A stretch of 64,000 bases of DNA from Meandrina meandrites (Eukaryota; Cnidaria; Anthozoa; Scleractinia; Meandrinidae), in NCBI GenBank assembly GCA_963693305.1, contig OY855915.1, positions 16,822,284 through 16,886,283 of the forward strand, given 5' to 3'. Under the pieces are notes generated by a model. That model saw nothing but the letters and a program-made list of their open reading frames with translations. It did not search any database and was not told the origin of the DNA. The position numbers were made by a program, and so were the translations under genes. This document shows positions 23,701 to 36,600 of this stretch, piece by piece; within the stretch, counting starts at the first letter, position 1, and the number at the start of each line of letters is the position of its first letter.

Positions 23701-26700
23701 TCTGGCTACATGCAAGTGTAATTTATGTGTAGGCTAGGTGAAAGACAAGACAACACTGGTCAGCATCAATTCTCGGCATGTGATGCAGGGGAGCCTAGTG
23801 GTTTTTCAGGGACCCATGCTGCTTTACAGCTCTCCTGTTGATATCAAGCCATTCAACACTTCTTGCTACTCACTGACTCCAACAACTAAAGGTTGAATTT
23901 CTCTAAAATATTTACCTCGCCATGGTGGTATGCTGACAGTTCTGCAACTGAACCCGCAAGCTGAGCAACTTTGACTTCTCTTTTGTCATTTCTCTTAAGA
24001 CACGTGAAGAGAACTTTCCGTTGTCCTGGCTTCAAACCTGAAGTGAAAATAGAAATCAATTCTGGTTAAAGCAATTCTAAATGTAAATAAACAAGGATAA
24101 CTTCAGTTATAGGTGTAGAAGTTGTCTGAAAGAGAAAAACAATCTGGGCAGATGGGCTGCAATCAAGTGACTCTTCGTTGTAAAGGTGATGTAATCATTA
24201 CTCACCATCTACCAGACATGGAATTGATCGCTCATTGTCTGCATTTGAAAACAAAACAAGTTCTTTGTTGACAAAATCAGTGTATGAAACAGTCTTTGTG
24301 TCTTTCTCATACAAGTACACCTGTGGGAAAACAAAACCAAGAAGCCAATGAAAGGTAGTTTTCACTCAACCCAGTTTGTTTCAGCCTAATCTAAATCAAG
24401 GGAGGAAAAAAATCATCCCCTGACTATTTGCTGACTACAAAAATTGAATTGAATTATTGCTCCCAGATTTGGATCATACATGTATATAAACTACAGCCTA
24501 TTTGACAAGACTTTTGCAGTACAATGTAAATTTGCATTATTTTAATCCACTTTTTTTCCAGAAAAGAAAGCAATACCTGCTATGGTAAACATAATTATCA
24601 TGTTACAGCGGATTCAGGTTGAGCGTTTAACGGCCTCAGTTGTCGCGTTCGTTGTAATGGTTGAATTGATTGCGTTGCGAGTCAAAATGACAGACGTTGC
24701 TAGGCGGGAATGCCAACGTTCTGCCTGGGAAAACCGCAACGTGCTTTTTCCCAGACAGAACGTCGTCATTCCTGCCTAGCAACGTCTGTCATTTTGCCTC
24801 GCAACGCAATCAATTCAACCGTTACAACGAACGCGACAACTGAGGCCGTTAAACGCTCAACCTGAATCCGCTATATGTCATTCTATAATGATGACAAATG
24901 AAAGCATGTGGAAAGCACCACCACAGCTTGAAAACTACAATCCACAATATACAACGTAGCTTTTGAAAAATCCAGGATGGCCGATGTTGGTTGCTGCAAA
25001 CCTCATTGTTCACACTGATTTACCTACATGTATTTTCAAGCTTAACTTAGTTGCACAAGGTACATAGCAGGGAACCTGAAGGGTTCTGGTCGCCACCATT
25101 GTGACTAACAGTAACTATTGAATCTTGGTTGCCAGGTACATTGCCAACTACATCGCTAGCAACACAGTTCTGCCCTGAACAATATATTATGGAATACTAG
25201 GCTTGAATATCGACCTTATCTTATCGTTGAAAGAAAGGTACCGATAATAAAAAATAACAGGGGTGATCATTGCAAGGATTTTCACTTGACAACACACCTC
25301 TGGTAGCCCCTGCTGTCTTCTCCATTTGCGTTCTTCCATTGCACGGTTAAGCCAATCTTTTCTGTCATTGACTTTCTTTTTACTGAATGCCTGCAACCAG
25401 AAATAAACCCATGGCACTGGTAAAATAAAAGCTCAACAACTCTCTTTGTAACCGAGTGATAAATACATTTTCTGCAGAAAGTAAGCAATTATTTTTTTTG
25501 TTGCACTTTATAAACAGCTTTGTTACTATAAAAAATTATTGATTCCAGACATCTGGCTGTACCCTAGGCTCGATTTCTGCCGTCCTCTCGTGTTCAGTCT
25601 TTTCGGGGAGGAGCGTGGGCTCATTCTCCGAACAGCAGCTGGTAATCGAGCGTAGCTGTTCCTCCACTGTTGGTTCACTTTTTTTTTTTCTACAAGAGTT
25701 TGAGATAGTGGGTTTCAAGTACAGCTCTTTGCATAATTATGATCATGAGCTTCCTTTGAGACTGGGTACATGTACATACCATGAGTATGGCTTCATCGCA
25801 TGCAGCACCTTCGTGGTGGAACTGAATCTGGTGACGTCTCATGTCAGCAAAGTATTCTTTTGCCTCCTTAGGAGTGCTTGTGCCCAACCCCTTATAGTAC
25901 TTTACTTTCCAGGATTTGGCATTGTCTGTGCTGTTCTTCCATTCCTCATATTCTGGAATGCTATAGAAGGACTTTTCTTCTTTGCCCTTGCTAACCTGAG
26001 TTTAAAATGCAAGCATAAGTAATGTATATTAATAATTATGTACATAAACAAGGAATGAAAGGTGTTACACTTATAATAATATTTGAAAAGTGAAGAATAG
26101 TTGCCAACATGTTCAAGGCTGTAAGTAATTTTTTATCACTTTGTTGTAAGCAAGGGAATACAAAGAAATAATTCTGAGTTTCAAGGCAATAGTTGACTGT
26201 AAATACTCATTATGAATTGTGATGAGTTTCTCTTTTAACCATTTTCAACTTGAATGTATCCAGTTCTTGAGGACTGATAAATTATTGTAGATGGAAAAGG
26301 TGTCCCAGGAATAATGAGTTAAGGTCATTCCTCTGTTTTGCATTGCGCATCCTTACTGCACATGAATTATTGCGTCATTAGCGCGCGCTGTGAGCGCGCG
26401 CGCATCAAAGTCGTACTAGATTCCCTATGAGGCTAAGCTCAGCAGGGAAAAGAATGCTTATTTGCTCTTAAACAAGCATGGTGACCTACCTTTTTTTCTG
26501 ACTAATTTTAACCTACCATTCATTATCTTTTTGTTTGAAGAGTTTGAAAAAAATCATGTGTTCTAAAACCGACTTATTGCTATTAATGTGTTATTCATCC
26601 AGATAAAATAATGGCCTCGAGAACACGCACACGAGGAAATATTATTTTAGCCAATTTCCTGTAACACTACGTTTATTTTCCATTAAATATGTATTAAATT

Positions 26701-29700
26701 GTTCCTTAACGTCAATATAATATGACTACTACGTTATCTAATGGCTTACTTTAGTTATGTGCTTCCTATTCCCATGGAAAGTAGCGTACACTGATCAAAT
26801 AAACATGCTTTTGTTTGGCGAAATTACAAGGAATTTTGGGGTAACTTGGTTTCATAATATCTCGTTAACGGAGCTGGTGACCTATCTTTTTTATTTTATA
26901 TTTCGACTTATTGCACGATAAATAACAAATTGTGAAAGTTTGACAAAAATCACGTGTTTAGTTGTATTTCGGAGGAATGACCTTAAGTAGTAGCTTGCCG
27001 ATTTTGTTCGGACAGCTCAGACAGCATCATCATCTGACCAGTGTGCTGTCAAAGATAATGGGAGCATGCCCTATCAGAAACTCAGAATTATTTAGTAGTA
27101 GTAGTAAAACTTTATTTATGCAGGGTGTCCCATTCAGCACAGTGGCTGGTATCCAGAGGGGCCCTGCTAAATACAATTTCTAAAAATATAAAATGTCTAA
27201 TAGTTTAAAATAGTTATAAAAATAGAGTTAAAAAAACTAATGTCTAGTGGTTAAAATAGTTATATAAAAAGAGTTTAAAAAAATTGAAACGAGTTACAAG
27301 CATGAACTGGTAGGGAAAAAAATAGATATCATAAATTAGGTGCTATAAATAAAATGGGCTTTGACATGATTTTTAAAAGAGGAGAGTGATACAGCTTGTT
27401 GGATTTTACAAGGTAGTGAATTAAAAAGGGCTGTGCCAGAAAATCTAAAAGTCCGTTTGCCAAGACTAAGTTTGGGTTTTGGTAGATGGAGGTCAGCCTT
27501 CCTTCGAGTGTTGTAACCATGTACATTGTAGTTCCTAATGAAATAGTTACTTAAATACTGAGGAACTAAGTTATGCAAACATTTAAAAACTAAAACACAT
27601 TTGTGTATTTTACGGTTTGTTTCTAAGTCAGTCCACCCTAAAACATTAAAAGTATCTCTAGAAGAGTCACGCTTGAGAATGATACGGGCAGCACGGTTTT
27701 GCAACCGCTGCAGACTTTTGCTGGAGCCAACAGACAGTTCACCCCAAGCAGTGTCAGTATAGCTTAAGATTGGCTCAATAAGGGTATTGTAGACACACTT
27801 CGCTGCTTTAAGAGTGAGGCAAGATCGTATGCGTGCTAGAAGTCCTAGACGCTTATTAACTTTTTTACAAGTAGTGTCTATATGCTCTTTCCAGTGAAGC
27901 TGTTCATCGAGCATAGTCCCAAGGTAAGTGAACTTCGTCACTCTCTCTATGTCCTTGCTTTGAATCTGCAGGACAAAGTCTGAGGTGGTTTGCAGCAATT
28001 GTCTTGTTCCAAAGAGTAACCCTTTGGTTTTGCTCTGGTTTAGTATTAGCTTACTGTTCACCAACCACTGCTCAACACGGTTGAGGTCTTCTTGTAAATT
28101 TTCCCTGATGTTGCTAACCTCAGATCCAGAATAATAGATAACAGTGTCATCCGCATACATGCTAATCGACGAGTGCAGTAAACATTGAGGCAAATCGTTT
28201 ATGTGTATCACAAATAATAGAGGCCCCAACAAGGAACCCTGAGGAACACCGAAGTCGAGAGGAAGGCTGGATGATAACTCCTTTCCATATTGAACTCGCT
28301 GCGAGCGGGTGGTGAGATAGTTTCTGAACCAGCCGAGACTGTGCCCTCTAACTCCATAGTGCTCTAGCTTGTGAAGGAGACATTTGTGGTCAACAAGATC
28401 GAAAGCCTTTTTTAAGTCAATAAAGGCAGCGCCAGTCAACTGTTGTTTGTCCATGTGTTCTAATATGTGATCAACCAAGTGGACAACCGCGGTTTTGGTA
28501 GAATGCTTCTTACGGAAGCCGGATTGATATACCGATAGAACTTTGTTAACCTCAAAAAATGCTAACAGTTGAACTTGGACCGCACGTTCCATGACCTTGG
28601 AAACGAGGGGGAGAACTGAAATCGGACGATAGTTGTTCTCGTCATCCTTTTTTCCTGCCTTAAAAATGGGAGTTACTTTAGCCTCCTTCCACTGAGATGG
28701 GATTTCGCCAGACGAAATTGTGAGGTTTATGAGATAAGTGATTGGCTTGGCTATTACAGAGGATGCGTCTTTGAGGAGTTTTGCGGGGATTTTGTCAAGC
28801 CCGGTAGCTTTGGATGATTTTAGCTTTGACAGCTCATGGCGCACGAAACTGGCGCTAACTTCTTGCAGAGTAAAGTCACTGTTAACTCTGGGGGCTAAAA
28901 TTCTTGGCAAGGTATGGTCTTTGAAGACGCTGCATAGATTCTTTGCAATTGATGAAAAGAACTTGTTAAAGTTCGTTGCCGACATTGTTTCTGATTCTCC
29001 GGACGCAGATTTCTTTTGTTTAGGTAAGATCTTGTTTAGTGTTCGCCACATTTCTTTAGAGCTTTGATCATTTGAGAGCTGGCAGGAGTAATAACAACAT
29101 TTTTCTTTACGCATTTTTGTGTTCACCGCATTACGTAATCTTTTGTAGTTGCTCCAGTGAAGCTCTTTGTTTGTTGACATCGCTTTTTTGTGTTGATGAT
29201 CACGCTGGTGCATGAGGTCTTTTATTTCTGGCGTTAACCATGGCACGGATCTTCCGCGGACACGGCGCGTGACAACGGGCGCGTGTTCATCGGCCGCTGT
29301 GAGAAATAGGTCTTTGAATGACTGCCACGCATCATTAGGAGTTTGGTCAAGTTCTAAGATATCCCATGGGATGCTGTTTAAATCCTCGCAAAACAAAGCG
29401 GGGTCGTAATGTTTATAATTCCTGGCCTCAACAATCCTTGGCGGTGGAAGCGGAATTCTGTGAAGTTTCCTAATTCCAAAAATGGCCGAGTGATCGGAAA
29501 AACCGATCGGTAATACTCCAGATACATAAAGTTCAGGCTTTGAAGTAAAAAATAAATCAATAAGAGTTCTAGATTTCTTTGTATTCCATTGTTTACAACA
29601 AAGTGATAACAAAATACTTACCAGTGCAGCCTTGTACATGTTGGAAACTATTCTATTACGGACAAAACCCAGATCCCTCGGCGAAAGTTATAGAGATTTC

Positions 29701-32700
29701 ACTGGAAATGACTCCCACTTTAACAGACCCTCGCTATTACTGAATAAGGAAACTTTCCTTGTACAAAGATAAGATGTTTTGATGCTCAATAAAGCAGACA
29801 CTATGAACTTCTCATATATTTTAAATACAGTTAAATATTATTTATTATAATCCATCAAATATTTTTCGCGCGAGCGATTGGTCTAAACACGTCACGTGAT
29901 GTAGCCAAAACTGGGGAATATCAGATATTCCCCAGTTTTCGAACTTTGCGATTTACGTTCGCACGTTTAGCTTTTATCCCGAGTAAATTGTTAAATGAAT
30001 AAAACTAAACACTTTAAACAGACTAATAATATTTTGAGCACTGACAGAATTTCTTTGACGTTTAAAAGCTTTGAGAAAAAGTCTCCCAAAATGCGGCCTT
30101 GTAAAAAAATATTTGAAGGATAATAAACATAATAGCACCCATTTGGCTTCAAAAATATGCACAGATATTTGTCCTTGGACATTATCTGTTCCTCGAATCT
30201 CACAGTTTTCCTCGAGCTTCGCTCTCGGAAAACTGTTCGTTTCTCGGAACAGATAATGTCCACGGACAAATATCCGTGCATATTTTCGCGCCAAATGGAG
30301 GCTATTGTTTAGTGTTTAAGGCGTTTGTAGCGTTTAGCGTTGGAGACATTTAGCGTTTGTTGCGTTACTGGCTTTCGTAAGCTTGTCTTGTACATCAGCC
30401 CTCCAAGTTTATTTTTTTCCTTAGTGGCCATTTGGCCACTGACTGCTCAAGTTTGGTCGCCAGTGAAAACTTTTAGTCGCTAAATTAAGCTCCGCTTTCA
30501 ATCATTCTTCTCTATTTTAGTCGCCAGGCTGGTGACTTGGGTTCCAATTAAGTTGCCAGCTCCAAAATTTTAGTCGCCATGGCGACTAAAATGGACTTAA
30601 CTTGGAGGGTTGTACATGTGTATCCATCCCATGTGCTTTCAGTCTTGGGTTTATCGGTGTGGCGTTCAGTTTAGAGTAGCGTTTTCAAAAGACTTCTCGG
30701 ATATTTATTTTGGCATCATTTCCTTTAGTAGCTGAACAACAGACTCTCCTTTTTCACCTAAGCTTGTCCCTTTTCCTTACAGACTCATTACAAGAGATGA
30801 AACATTCACCATGCATTCCCAATGACTACTTAGCAGTTTCACTAAGTACTGTTGATAAGCTCATCATAGTCTATATTATTTAACATATATGTCTGTTAAT
30901 GGCAGTTTTATTTCCTCACACCCTGCTATAACAGACTCACACTGCATGTATTACGGGCCGAGGCCCCAGGTGTGTCCACTATAACAAGAGTTACTGTACT
31001 TGTAAACTTCATATTACAATCAGAAACCTTTGAGATCTGTGACATGGATCACTCACCTTAACAATAGGAGTAATGAACTCCTCCAAGAATGGTAACCGTG
31101 TCAGGCTTGGCCAGTTACTGTGTATGAAGTTAATCAGGAGCCCCTTTATGTGTGAGCCGTCTTGATCCTGATCAGTCATGATCATGATGTGGCCATACCT
31201 CAAGCTTTTAAGATCATCTGCAGATGAATACTTCTTGTTGTATTGAAGGCCGACAATCCTGATAAGATTGTTGATCTCTGCGTTTTCAAGAATCTGTAAT
31301 CACACAATCAAAATGCCAATTTAATTTTGCACTTAAAACAGGCTTGCCCATCTTATAATTTTTGCAGGACAGTATTAACTCAATCAATAAATTGATAGAG
31401 AGGGAATGTAGATCTTAAGGCTTGTAAAACACAGGATAATGTTTGACAGAAGCTCATATTTAAATATGACTGTTATTTAAAATTAATTATTTGTTGACTC
31501 TGATGACTCTTTCTTTAAAATGTCTTTGTTGTATGAGACTGTATTCTTGGACTTAGTCTTCAACCCCAGCAAGCAAATAATAGTGATAAATTAGGTTTTG
31601 CAGGTAATGTATCAACTTTCATCAGAGTTGTGAATAATTATTATTTAAAATTAAGTTTTAACATTTAAATGATGTTTAATGTGAGGGGATATTGCCAGCC
31701 CACAGTGGGGCTCCCCGGATATCCCAGTTAGCCATCTCCCATATACACCGGGCAGTTGGTTAATATTAAATAAATATTATTAATGTTATTGCTTTGGTAG
31801 CTGACAAAATACTCCAAGGATAACTGTCAAAAAGTGATACAGCTGATGCTGGTCCCAAAAATACATGTATCTGCTTCATAAGGTGTGGATGTAATTATTA
31901 TTCCGCACCAGGATTGCCAATTTAGAGAGGGAAACAGTATTACCAAATTTTACCACTCTGAGGACCCTGCTCCTCCATCATTATATGTATATTATATTTC
32001 ATCATATTTTACAGGTAGCATATGATACCACATTTAAAATACCTGCTTGTGCGATGCATCCCTGACATTTAACAACTTGCCACGCAGTGGAAACACACCA
32101 AAGTGGTCTCTGCCAACAACACTCAAGCCACTCACAGCCAGCGTCTTGGCTGAGTCTCCCTCAGTCAGAATTAATGTACACTGCTGAGAGTTCCTGCCAC
32201 CTGCATCATTGGCATCATCAAGTTTAGGAATGCCACGAATTTTACTGTGTTTGCTCTTCTGACATTTCTTGTTGAGTTGAGTCTGCAACAGAATGTATAC
32301 AGGCTCAGTGCTTCAAGCTCAAGTTTTTCAGAGGTCGCCTGTTGGCGACTTTCTTTTGTAAAATGGTCGCCGCTAGAAAAATTTTGGTCGCCAAAAATCA
32401 AGGCGTTTTAAAGCAGGACACCTTATGTTGTCTTACATGAAGTAATACCGCTGACCATTATGAGCCGAATTAAAATCGTTCGAAGAACGTTCCAACGTAG
32501 TTATTTTCGTTTGCGTTGAAGAGTTTTTTTGTTGAACTGTTCCAATTATCATGCAGAAAAGTAAATAAAAGATTAAAGAAACAGGTAAGGAAGATAAACA
32601 TGCAAAACAAGTTTAATTCTTGTACAGTACACTAAAACAATGGAAAGAAATGTGGTTTGCAAACTTTATAGGCGGTTCCATGATCGAAGGCATCAAAACA

Positions 32701-33637
32701 CAATTAGGAGTCTGAGCAATGAGGTATCTTTAATTCAAACAGATAAAGTAAGATAGGCGATTGAAATAGTTGTAATGAAAAGTTTTGTGGTCAAATTTGT
32801 TTGGCTTAGTGATTGAACTGCAAAAAAAAATGTTGATGCGTAGCCAGCACTTTGCCTTACACTGGTCGCCAAATTGGCGACCTGTGTGGAAAATGTAGTC
32901 GCCAAATTTTATTTCCAATCGCCATGGCGACCAAAATGGTCGCAGCTTGAAGCGCTGACAGGATTATTTTATTTCTTTGCACTAAAGGGACAATTACTGT
33001 CGCTTGCATCTAAGCATGAACACGTGAACTGCAAAACATGATGGGTATTAAACCTGGCAAAACATGATGGGTAAAACATGATGGGTATTAAACCGCCAAA
33101 ACATGATGGGTATTAAACCTGGCATGATTGGTCATCTAACATTTGACGTTTGGCAGACCGTAATGGCAACATTCGCACTGAAAGTTCAACACATGCTGGT
33201 TTCAAAATGGTGGAAAGATTGGATATAGAAGACTTCTTCAGAGAAACTGATCCTGATCTGTGTTGATATGCATACGCCTTTTGAGAAAGTGGATTCACTT
33301 CCAGTGTTAAGTTCCGCCTGTACTGTACTTGTTTATGATGTTTATGCTGAACATTTTAAGTGCGTTACAGTCTGCTAAACTTCAAATGTTTGATGACCAA
33401 TCATGCCAGGGTCTACACATGCTTAGGTTCGTCAGGAAGTGTAAAACAAGGTGTTATTAATAATTCAATACCTGTGCTTTAAATTTCACCCAATTCATGA
33501 TGTGTTCCACTACACCACACTGAGTAACCTACCAAAACAAAAATATATAACTTATTATAATACAAACAATCAATTTTACCATTTTCTTTCAGGGTCCGAA
33601 ATTGCGACTCACTGGTCGCCAATGCGACCAAAGATTG

Positions 33638-33668
<31 letters not shown>

Positions 33669-36600
33669 GCCAGTAGGCGACTAACATTTTGTCCCCTCGG
33701 CATTTGAAATTCCAAGGTAAAAGGGCTTTTTTTAAAAGAAAACATAAAGCTCCCGTGGACAATTGGTAGTAAAACGAAGCGATGATTCTACGATCGCAAT
33801 ATTTACCCAGCGCCATATTGATTCAGCGGCTTCTCCCATTACGGATACCGCAGGCGAAAACGTCGCATGGCGAAATCGTTTTCGCTCTGTTTGGCGTGCG
33901 TTTTTCAAAAGACCCGAAAACTTCTCGGGCCCGAAAACGGCCCCGTAAATGCCCCGAAACAGCTTTCGGGCGTTTCTCAAAGCGCACGAGAATTTCGGGC
34001 TTGAGAAAACACGTCATTTTTTCCCGTAAACTTTACGGGAGCTCTTGAGCTCCCGAAAACCTTACTCGGGACTGATTTTATCGCCATAAAACTACATCTC
34101 CGAAGAACCGTTTCTGGAAATAAAGACGACGAACGCCCTAAACGAAAAGGACATCAGTATAGGACGTGAGGGAGAAAGAGATCTGGCATAATTTGGTGGT
34201 TTAATTGACAAATTTCAAAACAAACTCGGGCGCGCCAAGAAGAACTCGCACTTTGCGAAGAGATCGCCGCACGATTTACAAAGGTACTTGATGGTCGACT
34301 TTCCCGCCTGAAATTGTTTACAGAAACTGCCAAAATTTATTCAGCATATGAACAACAAGTTCGCCGAAGTCCTGAGCGACAATGATAGCGAAGAATTCAA
34401 CCAAACTAACTTTACTTGACCAAGTTTCAAGGCTCAAAAACAAGATTACGAAAGTTTATTAGCTCGCGCTTCGTAAATTACAAGCCGGGAATAAAACACA
34501 AAAAACGCTTTCAGCACTTACATCAGATCCTTTAGTTGCACACTTAGTTGAATCTATAAGAGGGCCCACATATGTCTTATACACAGAACTTAACAGGATA
34601 CCAGAATATTTTCAACTAAATGGAAATAATAAGACAAAGAAATCTGAAGCCGTCGCAAGAACATTGACAAACACGCTCATTTAGATGCGACTCTGTTACT
34701 GTTGCACGGCTTTTGTGAGTTTTTCCTTTAATAGTTGTATGTATATTGCGTTAAATGAAAACATTTTGTTGAAAGGTTAAATTTTTTGCTTTACTGTAAA
34801 TCAAGGTAAATTATACCCTGGGTTCCAGAGGGATTGTTTTCATTGGTTTGCGGCAAATTGAGCGGCGAAGCCGCGATTGTGGCGTGGCACGCAAGAAACC
34901 AAAATAAAACACTTGTCTTTGGCAACCAAACCCTTCCATTTGGCGACCAAAATTTTTAGGTTAGTCGCCAGTTGGCGCCTTTAGGAAAAAGTTAATTTCG
35001 GACCCTGTCTTTGCGAAAAAAACATAATTTATTTTGTACTTTTTGATAACCATCATTTTCCATGACCCACACTTGAATTCCATGACTTTCCAGGTTTTCC
35101 ATGACCCGTACAAACCCTGATCTACAATCATTTAAAATTTGCCAGAAAATTAACAAACCTGTTTAATAAACTTGTCGCTAAATTCACAAGTCGATCCAAA
35201 TGCTTTAGCTCTGAGAGTCATATTCTCCTTTGTTTGCGAGTCAAAGCTTGGGTTTTCTATTAAACAGTTGATGAAAACCCACAAATGGTTCTTGATCTGA
35301 AAAGGCTTGACTTCCACGCCACCCTTGTTCTTCTTCTTCACTGCAGCCATGAGTTTCTCCGTGATTTGGTCCGTAACATAATTGACATGTGTTCCTCCCT
35401 GCAGAAGGATTCCAGGTAACATTGTCAGGGCAAAAGAAAATGGAACAAAAAACTTTCAGAACTGAGGAGTTAGCCCGAAGTTCATATATTTATTCTTAAA
35501 ATCTCCCGGTTATAAAAACCTCTTTTTAAAGCTTAAGATGACAAAAACGCAAGAAAGGTTGCTTGGCATGCTTATCAGGCAAATTAGCCTAATAAGCCTC
35601 ATAAGCACCTAACGGCACACCTCATCAAATCACAACACTTTTCTTACCACCTGACTTTCTTTTAGGCAATGTACAAACTGGTATAAAAATCAAATCAAAC
35701 GCCTAAACACTTTGTTTAAGTGACCATTTGTTTAATGTAGTGCTGTAAATCATAAAACAATTTTCCTTTTTTATACCAAAGGGACTCAAAGTAACTGAAA
35801 ATGTCTGTTCGTTATATGTGTAATGCATATAAAAAGGACAAAATGTGAAACAAAAGTAAAGTGCAAAATGATATCACAACTGACAATGTTTATAATTATG
35901 TACAACTGCCCAAAAAATGGTCACAAAGTTGGACATACTGGTATACCCTTTAGAGAAGAAAATTATATCCAGCCTTGCAGTTTAGTGTACATGTACCTTA
36001 GTTGTAGCTATGCTGTTGACAAAGCTAGCTTGCTGGAAGCCTTTCATGCTTGTTGTGACACAAACTTCCCAGCGGTTATTCACTACTTCATGTACAACAG
36101 AATTAGAAGGTTTCTTATTCTCTGAGTCCAGTGCTAATTCCTCTTCATCATCTCTGCCTTTTAGATACAGTCCAACGTAGTCTTTGAAGGTCTTAATCTG
36201 TTGGAGAAAAATAAACATTACAAAAGAAAAACTCCACAAGCGTGCAGATTGACAGATAATCCTTATAAAGATAATTATGTGCATCATAACAAGAAAGAGG
36301 ATGCAGTATTCAGTTTCTGTACCAAGTTTGAAAGGAGATGGAATCAACACCTGCTTCAAACAATGCATTCAAACGTTGTGACATTCTGTAAAGCAGGCTC
36401 ACTTGTTTGGGGTTATGGCAAAGCCACATTGCTGCCTTCACTGGCTTATGAAAGCAGCTTAGCTGCCAACATTCTTACAGTGTACAGGTGTATGTGCAAA
36501 AAGAAAGTCTGCTGCAACAGAACATGACTTGACTTTTCCAAACAATGATCATCCTAGTGGCTTATGTAAATGTAAAAAAAAAATAAATGTAAATGTTGTT

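Noticed and set aside
33590..35007. Coding transposase inside element C
   Set aside because: Only short interrupted frames; no DDE or hAT dimerisation motif that I could recognise.
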